NCBI RefSeq assembly: GCF_004526235.1
Contig: NZ_CP038159.1
Coordinates: 3,100,001 to 3,164,000, forward strand
Reading direction: 5' to 3'
DNA from: Sphingobacterium sp. CZ-2
GTDB lineage: Bacteria > Bacteroidota > Bacteroidia > Sphingobacteriales > Sphingobacteriaceae
Length of the DNA: 64,000 bases
Below are positions 7,919 through 17,691 of the stretch, piece by piece. The notes beneath the pieces are model-generated. The model made no database searches. It was given only the letters and a program-made list of their open reading frames with translations, and was not told where the DNA came from. The translations under genes and the position numbers were made by a program. Within the stretch, counting starts at the first letter, position 1. Each line of letters opens with the position of its first letter.

Positions 7919-8824
7919 TTGTTAAAAATCGCCCATCATACTGCATATATCCATCCATTGCCTGAGGGACATCGATTTCCAATGCTAAAATATGAATTGA
8001 TCCCCGCCCAATTACTCCATGAAGGTGTAGTAAATAAGGAAAGTTTTTTTGAACCAGGACTCGTCGATCGGGAAACCGTCTATCTTGCACATGATAAAGC
8101 TTATGTGGATGATCTCCTGGATCTTCGATTGGACCCCAAGATGGTGAGGAGGATAGGATTCCCCATGTCCAAAAGTTTGGTGGATCGGGAGCTTTATCTG
8201 ATTGATGGTACGATCAAGGCTTGCAAAGAAGCGTTTAAGTATGGGGTGGCTTTCAATACCGCAGGTGGCACCCATCACGCCGGAAAGGATTTTGGTGAAG
8301 GCTTTTGTTTGTTGAACGATCAGGCGGTTGCAGCGGCCTATCTATATGAACATAAATTGGCAAAGAAAATCCTGATCATTGATTTGGATGTACACCAGGG
8401 AAATGGAACAGCCCATATTTTCGAGGATCATCCGAATATCATCACTTTTTCCATCCATGGGGAGAAAAACTTCCCTTTTAAAAAAGAAAAATCCCATTTT
8501 GACCTTGCTTTATCCGATGGAATAGATGATATGGCCTATTTAGATATCTTGTTAAAAGCCTTGGAGAAGGTAATGGATTTTGCAGAACCTGATTTTGTAT
8601 TCTATCAAGCTGGGGTAGATGTGCTGGCCACCGATAAACTAGGTAAATTTAATTTAAGTCCTACAGGATGCAAACAGCGCGATATGATGGTCTTCCAATG
8701 CTGTAAGGAAAGGGGTATTCCAGTAGAAGTAAGTATGGGGGGAGGTTATTCGCCCCAGATTAAGGATATTGTCAATGCACATGTGAACACCTACCGTAGT
8801 GCAATTGATGTTTTTGATTTATAA
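7919..8824 (+). CDS. Histone deacetylase family protein (zinc amidohydrolase)
   Basis: 301 residues of the arginase/deacetylase fold, related to acetoin-utilisation AcuC and acetylpolyamine amidohydrolases. Active-site features: GTHHA with H119/H120 charge relay, DLDVHQGNGTA with zinc ligands D155-D157/H159, and YQAGVDVLATDKLG with the later Asp ligand near 239. The start is TTG at 7919: the family begins with a MLKIAxxxxYxHPLPEGHRFP block that is present immediately after it, whereas the next ATG would delete that block. Likely acts on acetylated lysines or polyamines in the cytosol; the substrate is unknown. Confidence 0.87.
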   Translation: MLKIAHHTAYIHPLPEGHRFPMLKYELIPAQLLHEGVVNKESFFEPGLVDRETVYLAHDKAYVDDLLDLRLDPKMVRRIGFPMSKSLVDRELYLIDGTIKACKEAFKYGVAFNTAGGTHHAGKDFGEGFCLLNDQAVAAAYLYEHKLAKKILIIDLDVHQGNGTAHIFEDHPNIITFSIHGEKNFPFKKEKSHFDLALSDGIDDMAYLDILLKALEKVMDFAEPDFVFYQAGVDVLATDKLGKFNLSPTGCKQRDMMVFQCCKERGIPVEVSMGGGYSPQIKDIVNAHVNTYRSAIDVFDL

Positions 8825-8833
8825 ATTAGTATT

Positions 8834-9889
8834 ATGTTTTTTCACCAAGACGCAAATTTTGAACATTTAATCATACATCATGTGGGAAATAAAGCCCAGG
8901 ATGAATTTTATACCCTATCTGATAACGAGATTGACTTGCAATCTGATGAAGTTTTGACTGATCTTTTGATGCAATATTTCATGCGTCCCTTTGCCAAGGC
9001 AAATGAAGTCTATCGCTTTTACCATCCCAATGATGAATTGGAATTGAACGAACTGTATTATTTTTCGAAACAATGGTTCGATAAAAAGATTTCCTTTTTG
9101 GATTTTTCGCATGCCATCGCCAAGTTCTTATTTGAAGTAACCGAGCATCCAAAGATCAAGTCGGGAGAATTATATGTCGTAGCCTTAGATAATGTGCAGA
9201 TGGAAGGCGAGGAGCATCAGGCCATCGGTATCTTTAAGTCAGAAAATAAGGAGGCATATTTGAAAGTGTTTCCGCAGCAGGATGGCCTGAACGTAAGCTA
9301 TGAGCAACAGGCTATCAATATCAATAAATTGGATAAAGGGGTAGTAATCATTAATACAGAACAGGAAGAAGGCTATAAGGTGTTATGTCTTGACCAAACC
9401 AATGGATCTGAAGCGGTTTATTGGAAGGATGATTTTCTGAAGATCAAAACCCGTAATGATAATTTCCAACAGACTGGCAATTTGATGAAGGTTTATAAAA
9501 ACTTTGTCAATGAGAAAATTGATGAGGTTTTTGATATGGATAAAGCGGATAAGATTGATTTGTTGAATCGATCCATGAATTACTTCAAATCCAAGGAAAC
9601 CTTTGATGAACAGGAATTTAATGAGGAGGTAATCTCCAATCCAGAGGCCATCAGTTTATTCAAGGATTATAAGCAATCTTTTGAGGATGAATTTGAAACT
9701 CCTTTTCAATCCAATTTTGATATTGCAGGAAATGCTGTAAAGAAAATGGCAAGTAGTTATAAGTCTGTTTTGAAATTGGATAAGAACTTTCATATTTATG
9801 TGCATGGCAAAAGGGAATTGTTGGAAAAGGGATATGATGAGGATAAAGGAATGAATTATTATAAATTATACTTCGAAAACGAAGATTAA
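8834..9889 (+). CDS. Nucleoid-associated protein (NdpA/YejK-like)
   Basis: 351-residue protein with the layout of the 37-kDa nucleoid-associated protein family (PF04245): an N-terminal domain starting FEHLIIHHVGN, a central SGELYVVALDNVQ segment, repeated mention of VIINTEQEEGYKVLCLDQT, and an acidic C-terminal half. E. coli YejK is nucleoid bound; Bacteroidota homologues have no defined role. The start 10 bases after the deacetylase stop and the end 4 bases before the next gene suggest a three-gene transcript. Assignment is by overall pattern and not by catalytic residues. Confidence 0.75.
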   Translation: MFFHQDANFEHLIIHHVGNKAQDEFYTLSDNEIDLQSDEVLTDLLMQYFMRPFAKANEVYRFYHPNDELELNELYYFSKQWFDKKISFLDFSHAIAKFLFEVTEHPKIKSGELYVVALDNVQMEGEEHQAIGIFKSENKEAYLKVFPQQDGLNVSYEQQAININKLDKGVVIINTEQEEGYKVLCLDQTNGSEAVYWKDDFLKIKTRNDNFQQTGNLMKVYKNFVNEKIDEVFDMDKADKIDLLNRSMNYFKSKETFDEQEFNEEVISNPEAISLFKDYKQSFEDEFETPFQSNFDIAGNAVKKMASSYKSVLKLDKNFHIYVHGKRELLEKGYDEDKGMNYYKLYFENED

Positions 9890-9892
9890 AAC

Positions 9893-10963
9893 ATGTGGAA
9901 TAGGGCCATTAAGAATAGATTGATTTGGTTAACTGTATTGGTGTTGTTGACCATTGGGTTGAATGTGCTAATGGCTTTTCCTGAATGGATTGAAGTTAAT
10001 TATAGTCGAACATTCTATCCGATTTTCAGTTACCTGCCAAAGTTTCTATTCTCTTGGATTCCTTTTAGTGTAGGCGATCTGTTTTATGCCGGGATTGTCG
10101 TTTTTCTCTTAGTGTTATTGGGGAAAAGTATTGTCAGCTTATTTAAAAAGAAATTCTCGGAAAGTTTGAAGGCATTTTTGACGCTTCTTGTTAGTTTGTT
10201 GGGAATATATGCATTTTTTAATATTTCTTGGGGCTTGAATTATTACCGTATTCCAGTCAGTAAACAGATGGGAATTGCAGTGGATACGGTACGTTTGGAA
10301 GATCATCTGACTGTACTGGAGGCTCATATAGAAACGGCTAATTTATTAAGGAGTGGATTGGATTGGAGGAATCAAGATAGATCGGGAATAAATCAGGACA
10401 TAGAAGGGTTGATGCAGGATGATGTGGTTTTTCCGATGCTTTCGAATAGTCAAGTGAAGATTAAGAACCCTTTGTTCAATAGTTTTGCTTCTTATATGGG
10501 CGTATCGGGATATTTTAATCCTTTTACGCATGAGGCACATATTAATGGGGCGATGCCAATGGCGGGATATCCATTTACGGTAAGTCATGAATTGGCACAT
10601 CAGATGGGGATTGGATTTGAGGATGAATGTAATTTTATTGCTTTTGTGAAATTAAAGGATCATCAGAATTCTTTTTACAGGTATGCAGCGTATTATGAAA
10701 GTGTGAGGTATTTGCTGAATTCGCTTTATTTGGTGGATAAGGGTTTGTTTGAACAGTATAAGGATAGACTGTCGGAGAAGGTGTTGGCAGACTTAAAAGA
10801 GGAGCAGGAGTATTGGAAAAGATATACTGGATGGATTTCCGATGTTTCTGGATTGTTTTATGATCAGTATTTAAAGCATAATAATCAAGCAGAGGGAATG
10901 GCGAGGTATGGGATGGTAAGTAGGTTGATTATTAATTATTCGGTGCGGGACTTGATTAGATAA
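9893..10963 (+). CDS. DUF3810 family membrane protein with HExxH motif
   Basis: 356 residues. Three membrane segments lie in the first third (about 10-28, 62-82, 93-112), followed by a soluble region with SHELAHQMG, in which H232-E-x-x-H236 looks like a zincin metal site, and a downstream EDECNFIAF that could supply a glutamate ligand. This matches the DUF3810 family of Bacteroidota and Firmicutes, whose activity is not established; a membrane-anchored peptidase is the obvious guess. It is the third gene of the run from 7919. Confidence 0.8.
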   Translation: MWNRAIKNRLIWLTVLVLLTIGLNVLMAFPEWIEVNYSRTFYPIFSYLPKFLFSWIPFSVGDLFYAGIVVFLLVLLGKSIVSLFKKKFSESLKAFLTLLVSLLGIYAFFNISWGLNYYRIPVSKQMGIAVDTVRLEDHLTVLEAHIETANLLRSGLDWRNQDRSGINQDIEGLMQDDVVFPMLSNSQVKIKNPLFNSFASYMGVSGYFNPFTHEAHINGAMPMAGYPFTVSHELAHQMGIGFEDECNFIAFVKLKDHQNSFYRYAAYYESVRYLLNSLYLVDKGLFEQYKDRLSEKVLADLKEEQEYWKRYTGWISDVSGLFYDQYLKHNNQAEGMARYGMVSRLIINYSVRDLIR

Positions 10964-10988
10964 TAATCAATGCGAGGAGATACTACCG

Positions 10989-11060
10989 CGTCATTGCGAG
11001 GAACGAAGCAATCTTTCGATTAGTGAAAAGATTGCTTCGTCGTACCTCCTCGCAATGACG
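10989..11060. repeat. Dispersed palindromic repeat, type B (two-arm copy)
   Basis: Inverted arms CGTCATTGCGAGG...GCAATC (10989-11013) and the reverse-complementary core at 11030-11060, which begins GATTGCTTCGTCG and ends CGCAATGACG. An extra CGCAATGACG follows at 11068-11077. The 31-base core recurs at 25,408, 36,891 (inside bioF), 53,332 and 58,683. Located between convergent genes. Confidence 0.85.
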
Positions 11061-11091
11061 CAGAGCTCGCAATGACGCCCAACCCCATTTT

Positions 11092-11418
11092 TTATACCGA
11101 GAAACTTTCTCCGCAAGCGCAGGTTCTGGAAGCATTTGGATTATGAAATTCAAAACCCTTTCCATTCAACCCATCCGAATAATCCAATTCCGTTCCGGCT
11201 AAATACAAATACGATTTAATATCCAAACAAATCTTAACCCCATTATCCTCAAAAAACTGATCGCCTTTTTTCTCCTCATTATCAAAATGAAGCTTATAGG
11301 ATAACCCAGAGCATCCTCCACTTTCTACCGCTACTCTCACAAAATAACTTGAATCATAATTCTCATCACTCATGATCTTTGCTACACGTTCTTTTGCTTT
11401 ATCTGTTATGGTAACCAT
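11092..11418 (-). CDS. A-type iron-sulfur carrier (IscA/SufA/ErpA family)
   Basis: 108 residues. The three metal- or cluster-binding cysteines of the HesB/IscA family are present: C36 in SGGCSGLSY, and C100/C102 in TCACGESF. It accepts or carries Fe-S clusters for transfer to target enzymes. The gene lies 136 bases downstream of the cysteine desulfurase on the same strand, so sulfur supply and cluster carrier are adjacent; no scaffold (IscU/SufU) or SufBCD is visible here. Which paralogue (IscA, SufA or ErpA) cannot be settled from sequence alone. Confidence 0.9.
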   Translation of the reverse strand: MVTITDKAKERVAKIMSDENYDSSYFVRVAVESGGCSGLSYKLHFDNEEKKGDQFFEDNGVKICLDIKSYLYLAGTELDYSDGLNGKGFEFHNPNASRTCACGESFSV

Positions 11419-11554
11419 CTTTTAATCCTTTTTATAAAATACAAAGTTAATCAATTTATTAGTTCCTCCGATTTGGCATTCATCTTAAAATTGTCATATT
11501 GACCGAATAACAATAACCGATGAACAGTATTCAACAAACAGTAAAGGACGAAAC

Positions 11555-12724
11555 CTACAATAATCCTTCCTTATACATCTGCCAGATAGGAGAGGAATTC
11601 CGAATACCATCCACCGCTTTTTTCAATTGTAAAATCGCTTCATCAATCTCTTCCAATTCATTATACCTACTGAAACTAAACCTTAAACTGCAATAAGCCT
11701 CCTCATCCGATAATCCCATCGCTTTCAACACATGAGATGGATCACGATCGCCCGAAACACAGGCTGAACCAGAAGAAATACAGATTTCTGGAACTTTCGT
11801 CATCAATTCTGAACCTCTGACATAGGTAAAATGCACATTGGATGTATTCGGCAAACGATCCGCTTCCTTACCATGGATATTAACCTCCGGAATTTCCTGC
11901 GCGATCTTTTCTTCAAAATAATCCCTAAGATTTCCCAAAGAATGAGCCTCCTGTGCCAAAAAGAGAGCTTCCCCCAAACCTACGATCTGCGGAACGGCAT
12001 ATGTCCCCCCACGGAAACCATGTTCTTGATTTCCACCAACAATCAACGCTGGAATCTGTATCGGTTTGCTTTTTCTTCTGACAAATAAAGCTCCCGAACC
12101 TTTTGGTCCATGAAATTTATGGGCACTCAAACAGAGGATATCGATCGGAACCTCCGCCAAATTCAACGGCAATTTTCCTATCCATTGCGTAGCATCACAA
12201 AAAAACAACACATCTTTCTTAGCACAGATCTCCGCAATTTCTAAAATCGGATGAAGTACACCAGTTTCATTATTTCCAGCCATCAGACAGACCAGGATCG
12301 TATCTTCCCGGATACTATTTTCCAATTCTTTTAAATCAATTAACCCATTCCCATCAGATCCCAAAAACTGAATTTCGGCACCTGACTTTTCAACAGCTGA
12401 ACACGCGCTTAATACCGCTTTATGTTCCGTTCTACAAGTTATGATATGCTTACCTTTCTTTTGGTAGGCCTGAAAAACCCCTTTGATTACGGTATTAATA
12501 GCTTCGGTAGATCCACTGCAAAAGAATATCTCCTTGGCTTGACAGGAAAGTACTTCCGCAACCTGGTTTCTTGCTCGTTCTACTGCATGATTTGCCTGCC
12601 GACCTAATTTATGCTGTATACTGGATGCATTTCCATAGGATTCGCGCAGATAGGGTAACATCGAATCCAAAACCCGATCATCCAACTTTGTGGTCGCATT
12701 ATTGTCAAAATATAATAATCCCAT
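11555..12724 (-). CDS. Cysteine desulfurase (NifS/IscS type)
   Basis: PLP enzyme that removes sulfur from L-cysteine as a persulfide for Fe-S cluster and thio-cofactor synthesis. 389 residues. Begins YFDNNATTKLD as in NifS/IscS; the PLP lysine is K203 in SAHKFHGPKGSG; SGSTEAIN (70-77) contacts the cofactor phosphate; the active cysteine is C322 in SSGSACVSG. It belongs to the group I desulfurases. Followed by an IscA-type carrier gene. The paralogue name (iscS or nifS) is left open. Confidence 0.92.
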   Translation of the reverse strand: MGLLYFDNNATTKLDDRVLDSMLPYLRESYGNASSIQHKLGRQANHAVERARNQVAEVLSCQAKEIFFCSGSTEAINTVIKGVFQAYQKKGKHIITCRTEHKAVLSACSAVEKSGAEIQFLGSDGNGLIDLKELENSIREDTILVCLMAGNNETGVLHPILEIAEICAKKDVLFFCDATQWIGKLPLNLAEVPIDILCLSAHKFHGPKGSGALFVRRKSKPIQIPALIVGGNQEHGFRGGTYAVPQIVGLGEALFLAQEAHSLGNLRDYFEEKIAQEIPEVNIHGKEADRLPNTSNVHFTYVRGSELMTKVPEICISSGSACVSGDRDPSHVLKAMGLSDEEAYCSLRFSFSRYNELEEIDEAILQLKKAVDGIRNSSPIWQMYKEGLL

Positions 12725-12808
12725 CTGATAAAGTTATTTAAAATATCCCCATACATCGCAAAAACGCTTATAATTTTTAATTTTGCGATTCAGATTAAAT
12801 CACACTAT

Positions 12809-13657
12809 ATGAAAGTTGTAAATATTGAAGCAAGTTTAGAACGTTTAATTGATAATACCATCCAAGCAATACCATCGGTTTTGATCGGATTAGGTATCTT
12901 ATTTCTTGGAAAATACATCATTCGCTTTATCTTAAAATTAATCGATAGAAGGTTTGAAAGAAGGAATGTGGACATGTCCATCCGTACCTTCATCAAAAGC
13001 ATCGTTAAGATTTGTTTATATGTTTTTCTTTACCTTACAGCAGCAGGCGTAATGGGTATTCAAACCACTTCATTTGTGGCTGCCCTGGGTGCTTTTGGTC
13101 TAGCAGTTGGTATGGCTCTGCAAGGAAGTCTTTCTAATTTCGCGGGTGGGGTTTTGATTCTTTTATTTAGACCATTTGATGTAGGTGATTATATTTCAAG
13201 TGCTAATGGATCCTCTGGAACAGTGGAACGTATCGATTTATTGTACACCACATTAATTGACGATGATGGTATCCGGGTATTCAGTCCTAATGGTACGTTG
13301 GCCAACTCTGTTATCAAGAACTTTACAAAAATTGCGGCACGGAGAATGCAGTTTTCCTTGGTGATATCTTATGATACCAATATCAAACAGGCACGTGAAA
13401 TGATCCTGCAGACGATTGCCAAAGAATCTCGCGTATTGGACAAGCCGAAGGCTGAAGTGTTAGTAGGGGACTTGAAAGAGTCTGGAATTACCTTAAATAT
13501 CCGTTTATGGACAAAACGTGAAGATTATTGGGCAACCAAGAACGAATTAGGGGAAGAAATCAAGAATGTCTTAGAAAACCAAGCTGTGACATTCCCGATC
13601 AATACAGTGAAGATGTTAAAGGATGAATCGGGTGATAATCCTGTAATAGAGGCTTAA
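12809..13657 (+). CDS. Small-conductance mechanosensitive channel (MscS family)
   Basis: 282 residues, the compact MscS size. Three membrane helices: about 20-41, 66-88 and 93-115; the last is the Gly/Ala-rich pore helix (AALGAFGLAVGMALQGSLSNFAGG). The beta domain follows with RPFDVGDYI and the FSPNGTLANSVIKNFT signature, then the cytoplasmic C-terminal domain. It opens on membrane tension to release solutes under hypo-osmotic shock. The gene stands alone and is followed by a 12-bp hairpin. Confidence 0.93.
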   Translation: MKVVNIEASLERLIDNTIQAIPSVLIGLGILFLGKYIIRFILKLIDRRFERRNVDMSIRTFIKSIVKICLYVFLYLTAAGVMGIQTTSFVAALGAFGLAVGMALQGSLSNFAGGVLILLFRPFDVGDYISSANGSSGTVERIDLLYTTLIDDDGIRVFSPNGTLANSVIKNFTKIAARRMQFSLVISYDTNIKQAREMILQTIAKESRVLDKPKAEVLVGDLKESGITLNIRLWTKREDYWATKNELGEEIKNVLENQAVTFPINTVKMLKDESGDNPVIEA

Positions 13658-13672
13658 TCCTTTGAAAGAAGT

Positions 13673-13819
13673 CTAATCCATCGAGTTCACCAACACAAAA
13701 TATCGGTAAGCTACAACGGCCTGTTGTAGCTTACTTAATTTTGAGGGATCCTTCTTGCTATAACTCGGCAAGATTTTTTGATTAATACTGTTCAATATTT
13801 TAAAGAATCCTTTCTTCAT
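13673..13819 (-). CDS. 48-residue basic protein, unknown
   Basis: Reverse-strand gene not long enough for ordinary ORF cut-offs. It starts MKKGFFKILNSINQKILPSY and ends RYFVLVNSMD; lysine-rich, no membrane segment, two short helices likely. The reading frame is clean and looks like the small MKKGFFKxLN proteins I recall from Sphingobacteriaceae; this is memory, not a search result. It lies 19 bases upstream of glpF on the opposite side of its own operon boundary... that is, glpF (13838-14563) transcription reads into it, so it may be the last gene of glpDKF. Its centre contains the mscS terminator hairpin. Confidence 0.55.
   Translation of the reverse strand: MKKGFFKILNSINQKILPSYSKKDPSKLSKLQQAVVAYRYFVLVNSMD
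13706..13734 (+). terminator. mscS terminator hairpin, inside a small reverse gene
   Basis: Perfect 12-bp stem GTAAGCTACAAC with GTTGTAGCTTAC, loop GGCCT, followed by TTAATTTT. It lies 48 bases after the mscS stop and is suited to end mscS transcription. The same bases encode residues of the 48-residue reverse-strand protein. Confidence 0.6.
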
Positions 13820-13837
13820 GATGTTGTTTTTTTGCGG

Positions 13838-14563
13838 TTAGTGGACCAAATAATTAAGTCCTACAGCTAATAAAGCCCCAATTATCGGACCAATTACAGG
13901 AACCCAAGCATATCCTCCATCAAATCCCGCCTTGTTCCTGATCGGTAAAATAGCATGCATGATCCTTGGGCCTAAATCCCTCGCCGGATTGATCGCATAT
14001 CCTGTAGTTCCCCCTAAGGAAAGACCGATGGCCCAAACCAAGAAAGCTACTGGAATTGCACCAATGGAACCTAATCCAATTACTTGATCATCCGAAAACT
14101 TAGCATCCTGAAAATGTAGGATCGTAAAGATCAATACAAATGTGCCAACAATCTCTGAAATCAGGTTGATAGGTTGGTTGCGGATGGCTGGGGCGGTACA
14201 GAATACCGCTTGTTTTGCTCCCGCATCTTCTGTTTCATCAAAATGGTTCTTGTACATCAACCAGACCACTAAAGCCCCCAACATCGCACCAATGAATTGT
14301 GCGGCGATATAAGATAGGGAAGTAGCAAGGTCCAATTTCCCCATCGCTAGGTTGGCGATCGTTACGGCACTGTTCAAATGGGCACCACTGTATGGTCCTG
14401 CGATATTGACGCCTACGAATACCGCCAATGCCCAAGCCGTCGAGATAACGATCCAACCACTGTTATTCCCCTTGGTCTTATTCAGTACCACATTCGCCAC
14501 GACACCTCCTCCAAGGAGGATCATGACACCTGTTCCTATTAATTCTGCTAAAAATGGACTCAT
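13838..14563 (-). CDS. glpF: Glycerol uptake facilitator (aquaglyceroporin)
   Basis: MIP-family channel, 241 residues, six membrane helices plus two re-entrant loops. The second loop has NPA at 192-194 followed by RD, the Asp that marks glycerol channels (GYAINPARDLGPR). In the first loop the canonical NPA is NSA (64-66, in SGAHLNSAVTIA). It lets glycerol cross the inner membrane. Third gene of glpD-glpK-glpF; 22 bases separate it from glpK. The Pro-to-Ser change is read from one sequence and may be a lineage feature. Confidence 0.92.
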   Translation of the reverse strand: MSPFLAELIGTGVMILLGGGVVANVVLNKTKGNNSGWIVISTAWALAVFVGVNIAGPYSGAHLNSAVTIANLAMGKLDLATSLSYIAAQFIGAMLGALVVWLMYKNHFDETEDAGAKQAVFCTAPAIRNQPINLISEIVGTFVLIFTILHFQDAKFSDDQVIGLGSIGAIPVAFLVWAIGLSLGGTTGYAINPARDLGPRIMHAILPIRNKAGFDGGYAWVPVIGPIIGALLAVGLNYLVH

Positions 14564-14585
14564 ATTAGGTTTATTTGTTTTTCAT

Positions 14586-16079
14586 TTAAGGATTATCTGA
14601 CCAATATTTCACGGCATTTACCGCTCTATTCCAGGAAGCGATATGTTCTTTTAATTTGCTGGATTTTCTAGGGCTGATCCGTTTATCTTCTTTCCATAAT
14701 TCTTCGAGTTCTTTCACATCTTTCCAGAATCCCACTGCTAGACCTGCCAAAAATGCTGCTCCCATCGCCGTAGTTTCTGTAATTTCAGGCTTCACCACGG
14801 TGCTGTTCAGGATATCTGCTTGGAATTGGATCAGGAAATTGTTCTGAGTGGCTCCGCCATCTACCCGGAGTTCCTTGATCTTGGTTTTGGAATCTGCCTC
14901 CATGGCCTTCAGGATATCATAGGTTTGATAAGCGATACTTTCCAATGCTGCTCGCGCAATATGGGCGTCGGAAGTACCTCTGGAAATACCAAATAGTGTT
15001 CCTCGCGCATTTGCGTCCCAGTGAGGTGCGCCCAATCCGGCAAATGCAGGAACCAGATAAACCCCATCCGTATCATCCACGCTCGTAGCCAATGCCTCGA
15101 TATCACTTGATTTTTTGATGATCTTTAATTCGTCGCGAAGCCATTGTACCACAGCTCCTCCAATAAATACACTGCCCTCCAGTGCATACACAACATCTTT
15201 TCCTATTTTCCATCCGATCGTGGTCACCAATTTATTCTCTGATTTCACGGGCTTATTGCCCACATTCATCAATAAGAAACAGCCTGTACCATAGGTGTTC
15301 TTCGCCATCCCTTTTTTCAGGCACATCTGTCCGAATAGGGCTGCTTGCTGATCACCCGCAATACCCGCAATCGGAATGGATTTACTTCCCAATTCGGTGG
15401 ATGTTTCTCCATAGATCTCGGATGAGCTTTTTACTTCAGGGAGGATAGAAGCTGGGATATCAAAAAGGGCCAATAAGTCCTTATCCCATTCCAAAGTATT
15501 GATATTATAAAGCATCGTGCGGGATGCATTGGAGACATCCGTTACATGCACCTTTCCATCGGTTAGATTCCAGATTAACCAACTGTCTACCGTTCCGAAA
15601 GCCAGTTCATTACGTTCCGCTAGCTTACGCGCTCCTTTAACATGGTCCAAGATCCATTTGATCTTAGTTGCTGAGAAATAAGAGTCGATCAATAATCCTG
15701 TTTTCTCCTGAACCTTTTCTAATTGCCCCTTTGCGATCAACTCTGCACAATAGTCTGCTGTCCTACGATCCTGCCAAACAATGGCATTATAAATGGGAAC
15801 TCCCGTTCGTTTATTCCATACAATAGTGGTTTCCCGTTGGTTCGTAATACCGATCCCTTTGATGGATTCCAGTTTAGTTTTCGATTTGGCCAATACCTCC
15901 GTTAATACAGCCAATTGACTCGACCATATTTCCTGGGGATCATGTTCTACCCAGCCTGATTTTGGATAAATCTGCTGAAATTCCTTCTGGGAAATATCAA
16001 CGATCTCTCCCTTTTTGTTAAAGAGAATGGCACGAGAACTCGTTGTTCCTTGGTCTAAGGAAATGATGTATTCTTTCAT
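14586..16079 (-). CDS. glpK: Glycerol kinase
   Basis: Phosphorylates glycerol to glycerol 3-phosphate with ATP. 497 residues, full length for the FGGY family. Key blocks: [13 protein letters not shown] (8-20), phosphate-1 loop; [10 protein letters not shown] near 82-91; [11 protein letters not shown] with the catalytic Asp near 247; GTGCFLLMN adenosine region; and [15 protein letters not shown] in the C-terminal half. Placed between glpD and glpF, 24 bases after glpD, so the three are one transcript. Confidence 0.96.
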   Translation of the reverse strand: MKEYIISLDQGTTSSRAILFNKKGEIVDISQKEFQQIYPKSGWVEHDPQEIWSSQLAVLTEVLAKSKTKLESIKGIGITNQRETTIVWNKRTGVPIYNAIVWQDRRTADYCAELIAKGQLEKVQEKTGLLIDSYFSATKIKWILDHVKGARKLAERNELAFGTVDSWLIWNLTDGKVHVTDVSNASRTMLYNINTLEWDKDLLALFDIPASILPEVKSSSEIYGETSTELGSKSIPIAGIAGDQQAALFGQMCLKKGMAKNTYGTGCFLLMNVGNKPVKSENKLVTTIGWKIGKDVVYALEGSVFIGGAVVQWLRDELKIIKKSSDIEALATSVDDTDGVYLVPAFAGLGAPHWDANARGTLFGISRGTSDAHIARAALESIAYQTYDILKAMEADSKTKIKELRVDGGATQNNFLIQFQADILNSTVVKPEITETTAMGAAFLAGLAVGFWKDVKELEELWKEDKRISPRKSSKLKEHIASWNRAVNAVKYWSDNP

Positions 16080-16103
16080 TATCGTAATTTATAAAAGGTT
16101 ATA

Positions 16104-17675
16104 TTATAATAAGTAACGGGAAGCTAGTTCCTCGTATTCTTTAACTTCTTTTTCCACCCAGTCTTCTGGTTTATTCAATTCCACAGCCATGATTTTTGCC
16201 ACTCTTCTTGCCGCTTTTATGGAAGCTTTTGCATCCAATAGTAATAGCCGACATCTACGGGCTAAAAAGTCCTCCACTTTATGGATAAATTCATGTCTAC
16301 AGGACCATACCACTTCCACCAACTGATAATCATAACCTGGTACAATTTCTTCCTTCCAAGCTGGATTTTCCTGGGCCAATAATTGAATGGCCGCATAATC
16401 CTTTCCATACAAACTCCAATGTCCATGATAACGATCTTTCGTAGCTCCATGTATAGGCATCTGTTTCGTTTTACATGGCACCGGGATCAAACCGGCTACT
16501 GCTATAGCCATATCAACAGTCTCTTCAGCCATTTTTCGGTAAGTGGTCCATTTACCGCCAGTTATGGTCACCAAATTAGAATCACTTTTTATCAGTTTAT
16601 GGTCTCTGGATATTTCTTTGGTGCTTTCACCATCCTTTCCAGTAGGCGCTGCCAAAGGTCGTAGGCCGGCATAAATACTTAAGATATCCGCACGGGTTGG
16701 GGCAGGGCTTAGGTAATTTTTAGCCGTTTCCAGAATAAACTCAATCTCTTGATCCATTGGCCTAGGCTCAATCTCATGTTCATCGATGGGAATATCTGTC
16801 GTGCCCAATAGTACTTTTCCATGCCAAGGCACACCAAATAACACCCGACCATCCGAGGTTTCGGGTATCATTAAGGCGTCCTTGCCGTCTAAGAATTTCT
16901 GATCGATCACAATATGTGATCCCTGGCTTGGTCTAACTAGGTTTTTATGCGTAGGGGTATCCAATTTCAGGATATCATCCACGAAGATTCCGGTAGCATT
17001 GATGATCACCTTTCCTTTTGCTACAAATTCCTCACCCGTTTCCTGGTCTTTACAGATGACAGCGGATAATTTACCCTGTTCATCTTTTCGGAAATTTTTT
17101 GCTTCCACATAGTTTAGAACAGTGGCTCCATGCTCCACAGCTGTTTGGGCTAGGTTCACCGCCAATCGGGCATCATCAAATTGCCCGTCGTAATATAAGA
17201 TTCCACCATGCAGATCTTTCTGTGCAATATGCGGTAATTTTTCTATCACCTCTTTTTTGGAAAGGGAAATGGAGTTCCCAACCCTTAAACTCCCTGCCAA
17301 CCAATCGTAAAGCTTGAGTCCGATCAAATATTTTAATTTGCTGAAGGTAGAATAAACAGGAATAACAAAGGATTGTACTGTCGAAACATGCGGCGCATTC
17401 TTGAAGATACGACCTCTTTCCTTTAAGGCACCGATAACCAGTTTTATGTCTCCATTCGCTAAATATCGTACCCCACCATGGACCAATTTAGTACTCTTAC
17501 TGGATGTCCCTTTGGCAAAATCATATTTCTCCAGCAGTAGGACCTTATATCCTCGGGTGGCTGCATCTACGGCAGTTCCAAGACCTGTGGCCCCACCTCC
17601 GATGATAATAATATCCCATTTTTCTGTTGTCCGAAGTCGGTTTAGTTGATCTTCTCTTGTTAGCACGGATTGCAT
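16104..17675 (-). CDS. glpD: FAD-dependent glycerol-3-phosphate dehydrogenase
   Basis: Oxidises glycerol 3-phosphate to dihydroxyacetone phosphate and passes electrons to the quinone pool at the inner membrane. 523 residues. N-terminal FAD fold IIGGGATGLG (24-33) with the ribose-binding Glu at 49; GTSSKSTKLVHGGVRYL (56-72) is the DAO/GlpD signature; TGGKWTTYRKMAEET lies before the C-terminal domain. First gene of glpD-glpK-glpF, with a good promoter box just upstream. Catabolic counterpart of gpsA. Confidence 0.95.
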   Translation of the reverse strand: MQSVLTREDQLNRLRTTEKWDIIIIGGGATGLGTAVDAATRGYKVLLLEKYDFAKGTSSKSTKLVHGGVRYLANGDIKLVIGALKERGRIFKNAPHVSTVQSFVIPVYSTFSKLKYLIGLKLYDWLAGSLRVGNSISLSKKEVIEKLPHIAQKDLHGGILYYDGQFDDARLAVNLAQTAVEHGATVLNYVEAKNFRKDEQGKLSAVICKDQETGEEFVAKGKVIINATGIFVDDILKLDTPTHKNLVRPSQGSHIVIDQKFLDGKDALMIPETSDGRVLFGVPWHGKVLLGTTDIPIDEHEIEPRPMDQEIEFILETAKNYLSPAPTRADILSIYAGLRPLAAPTGKDGESTKEISRDHKLIKSDSNLVTITGGKWTTYRKMAEETVDMAIAVAGLIPVPCKTKQMPIHGATKDRYHGHWSLYGKDYAAIQLLAQENPAWKEEIVPGYDYQLVEVVWSCRHEFIHKVEDFLARRCRLLLLDAKASIKAARRVAKIMAVELNKPEDWVEKEVKEYEELASRYLL

Positions 17676-17691
17676 TGATAAGTGTTTTAGC

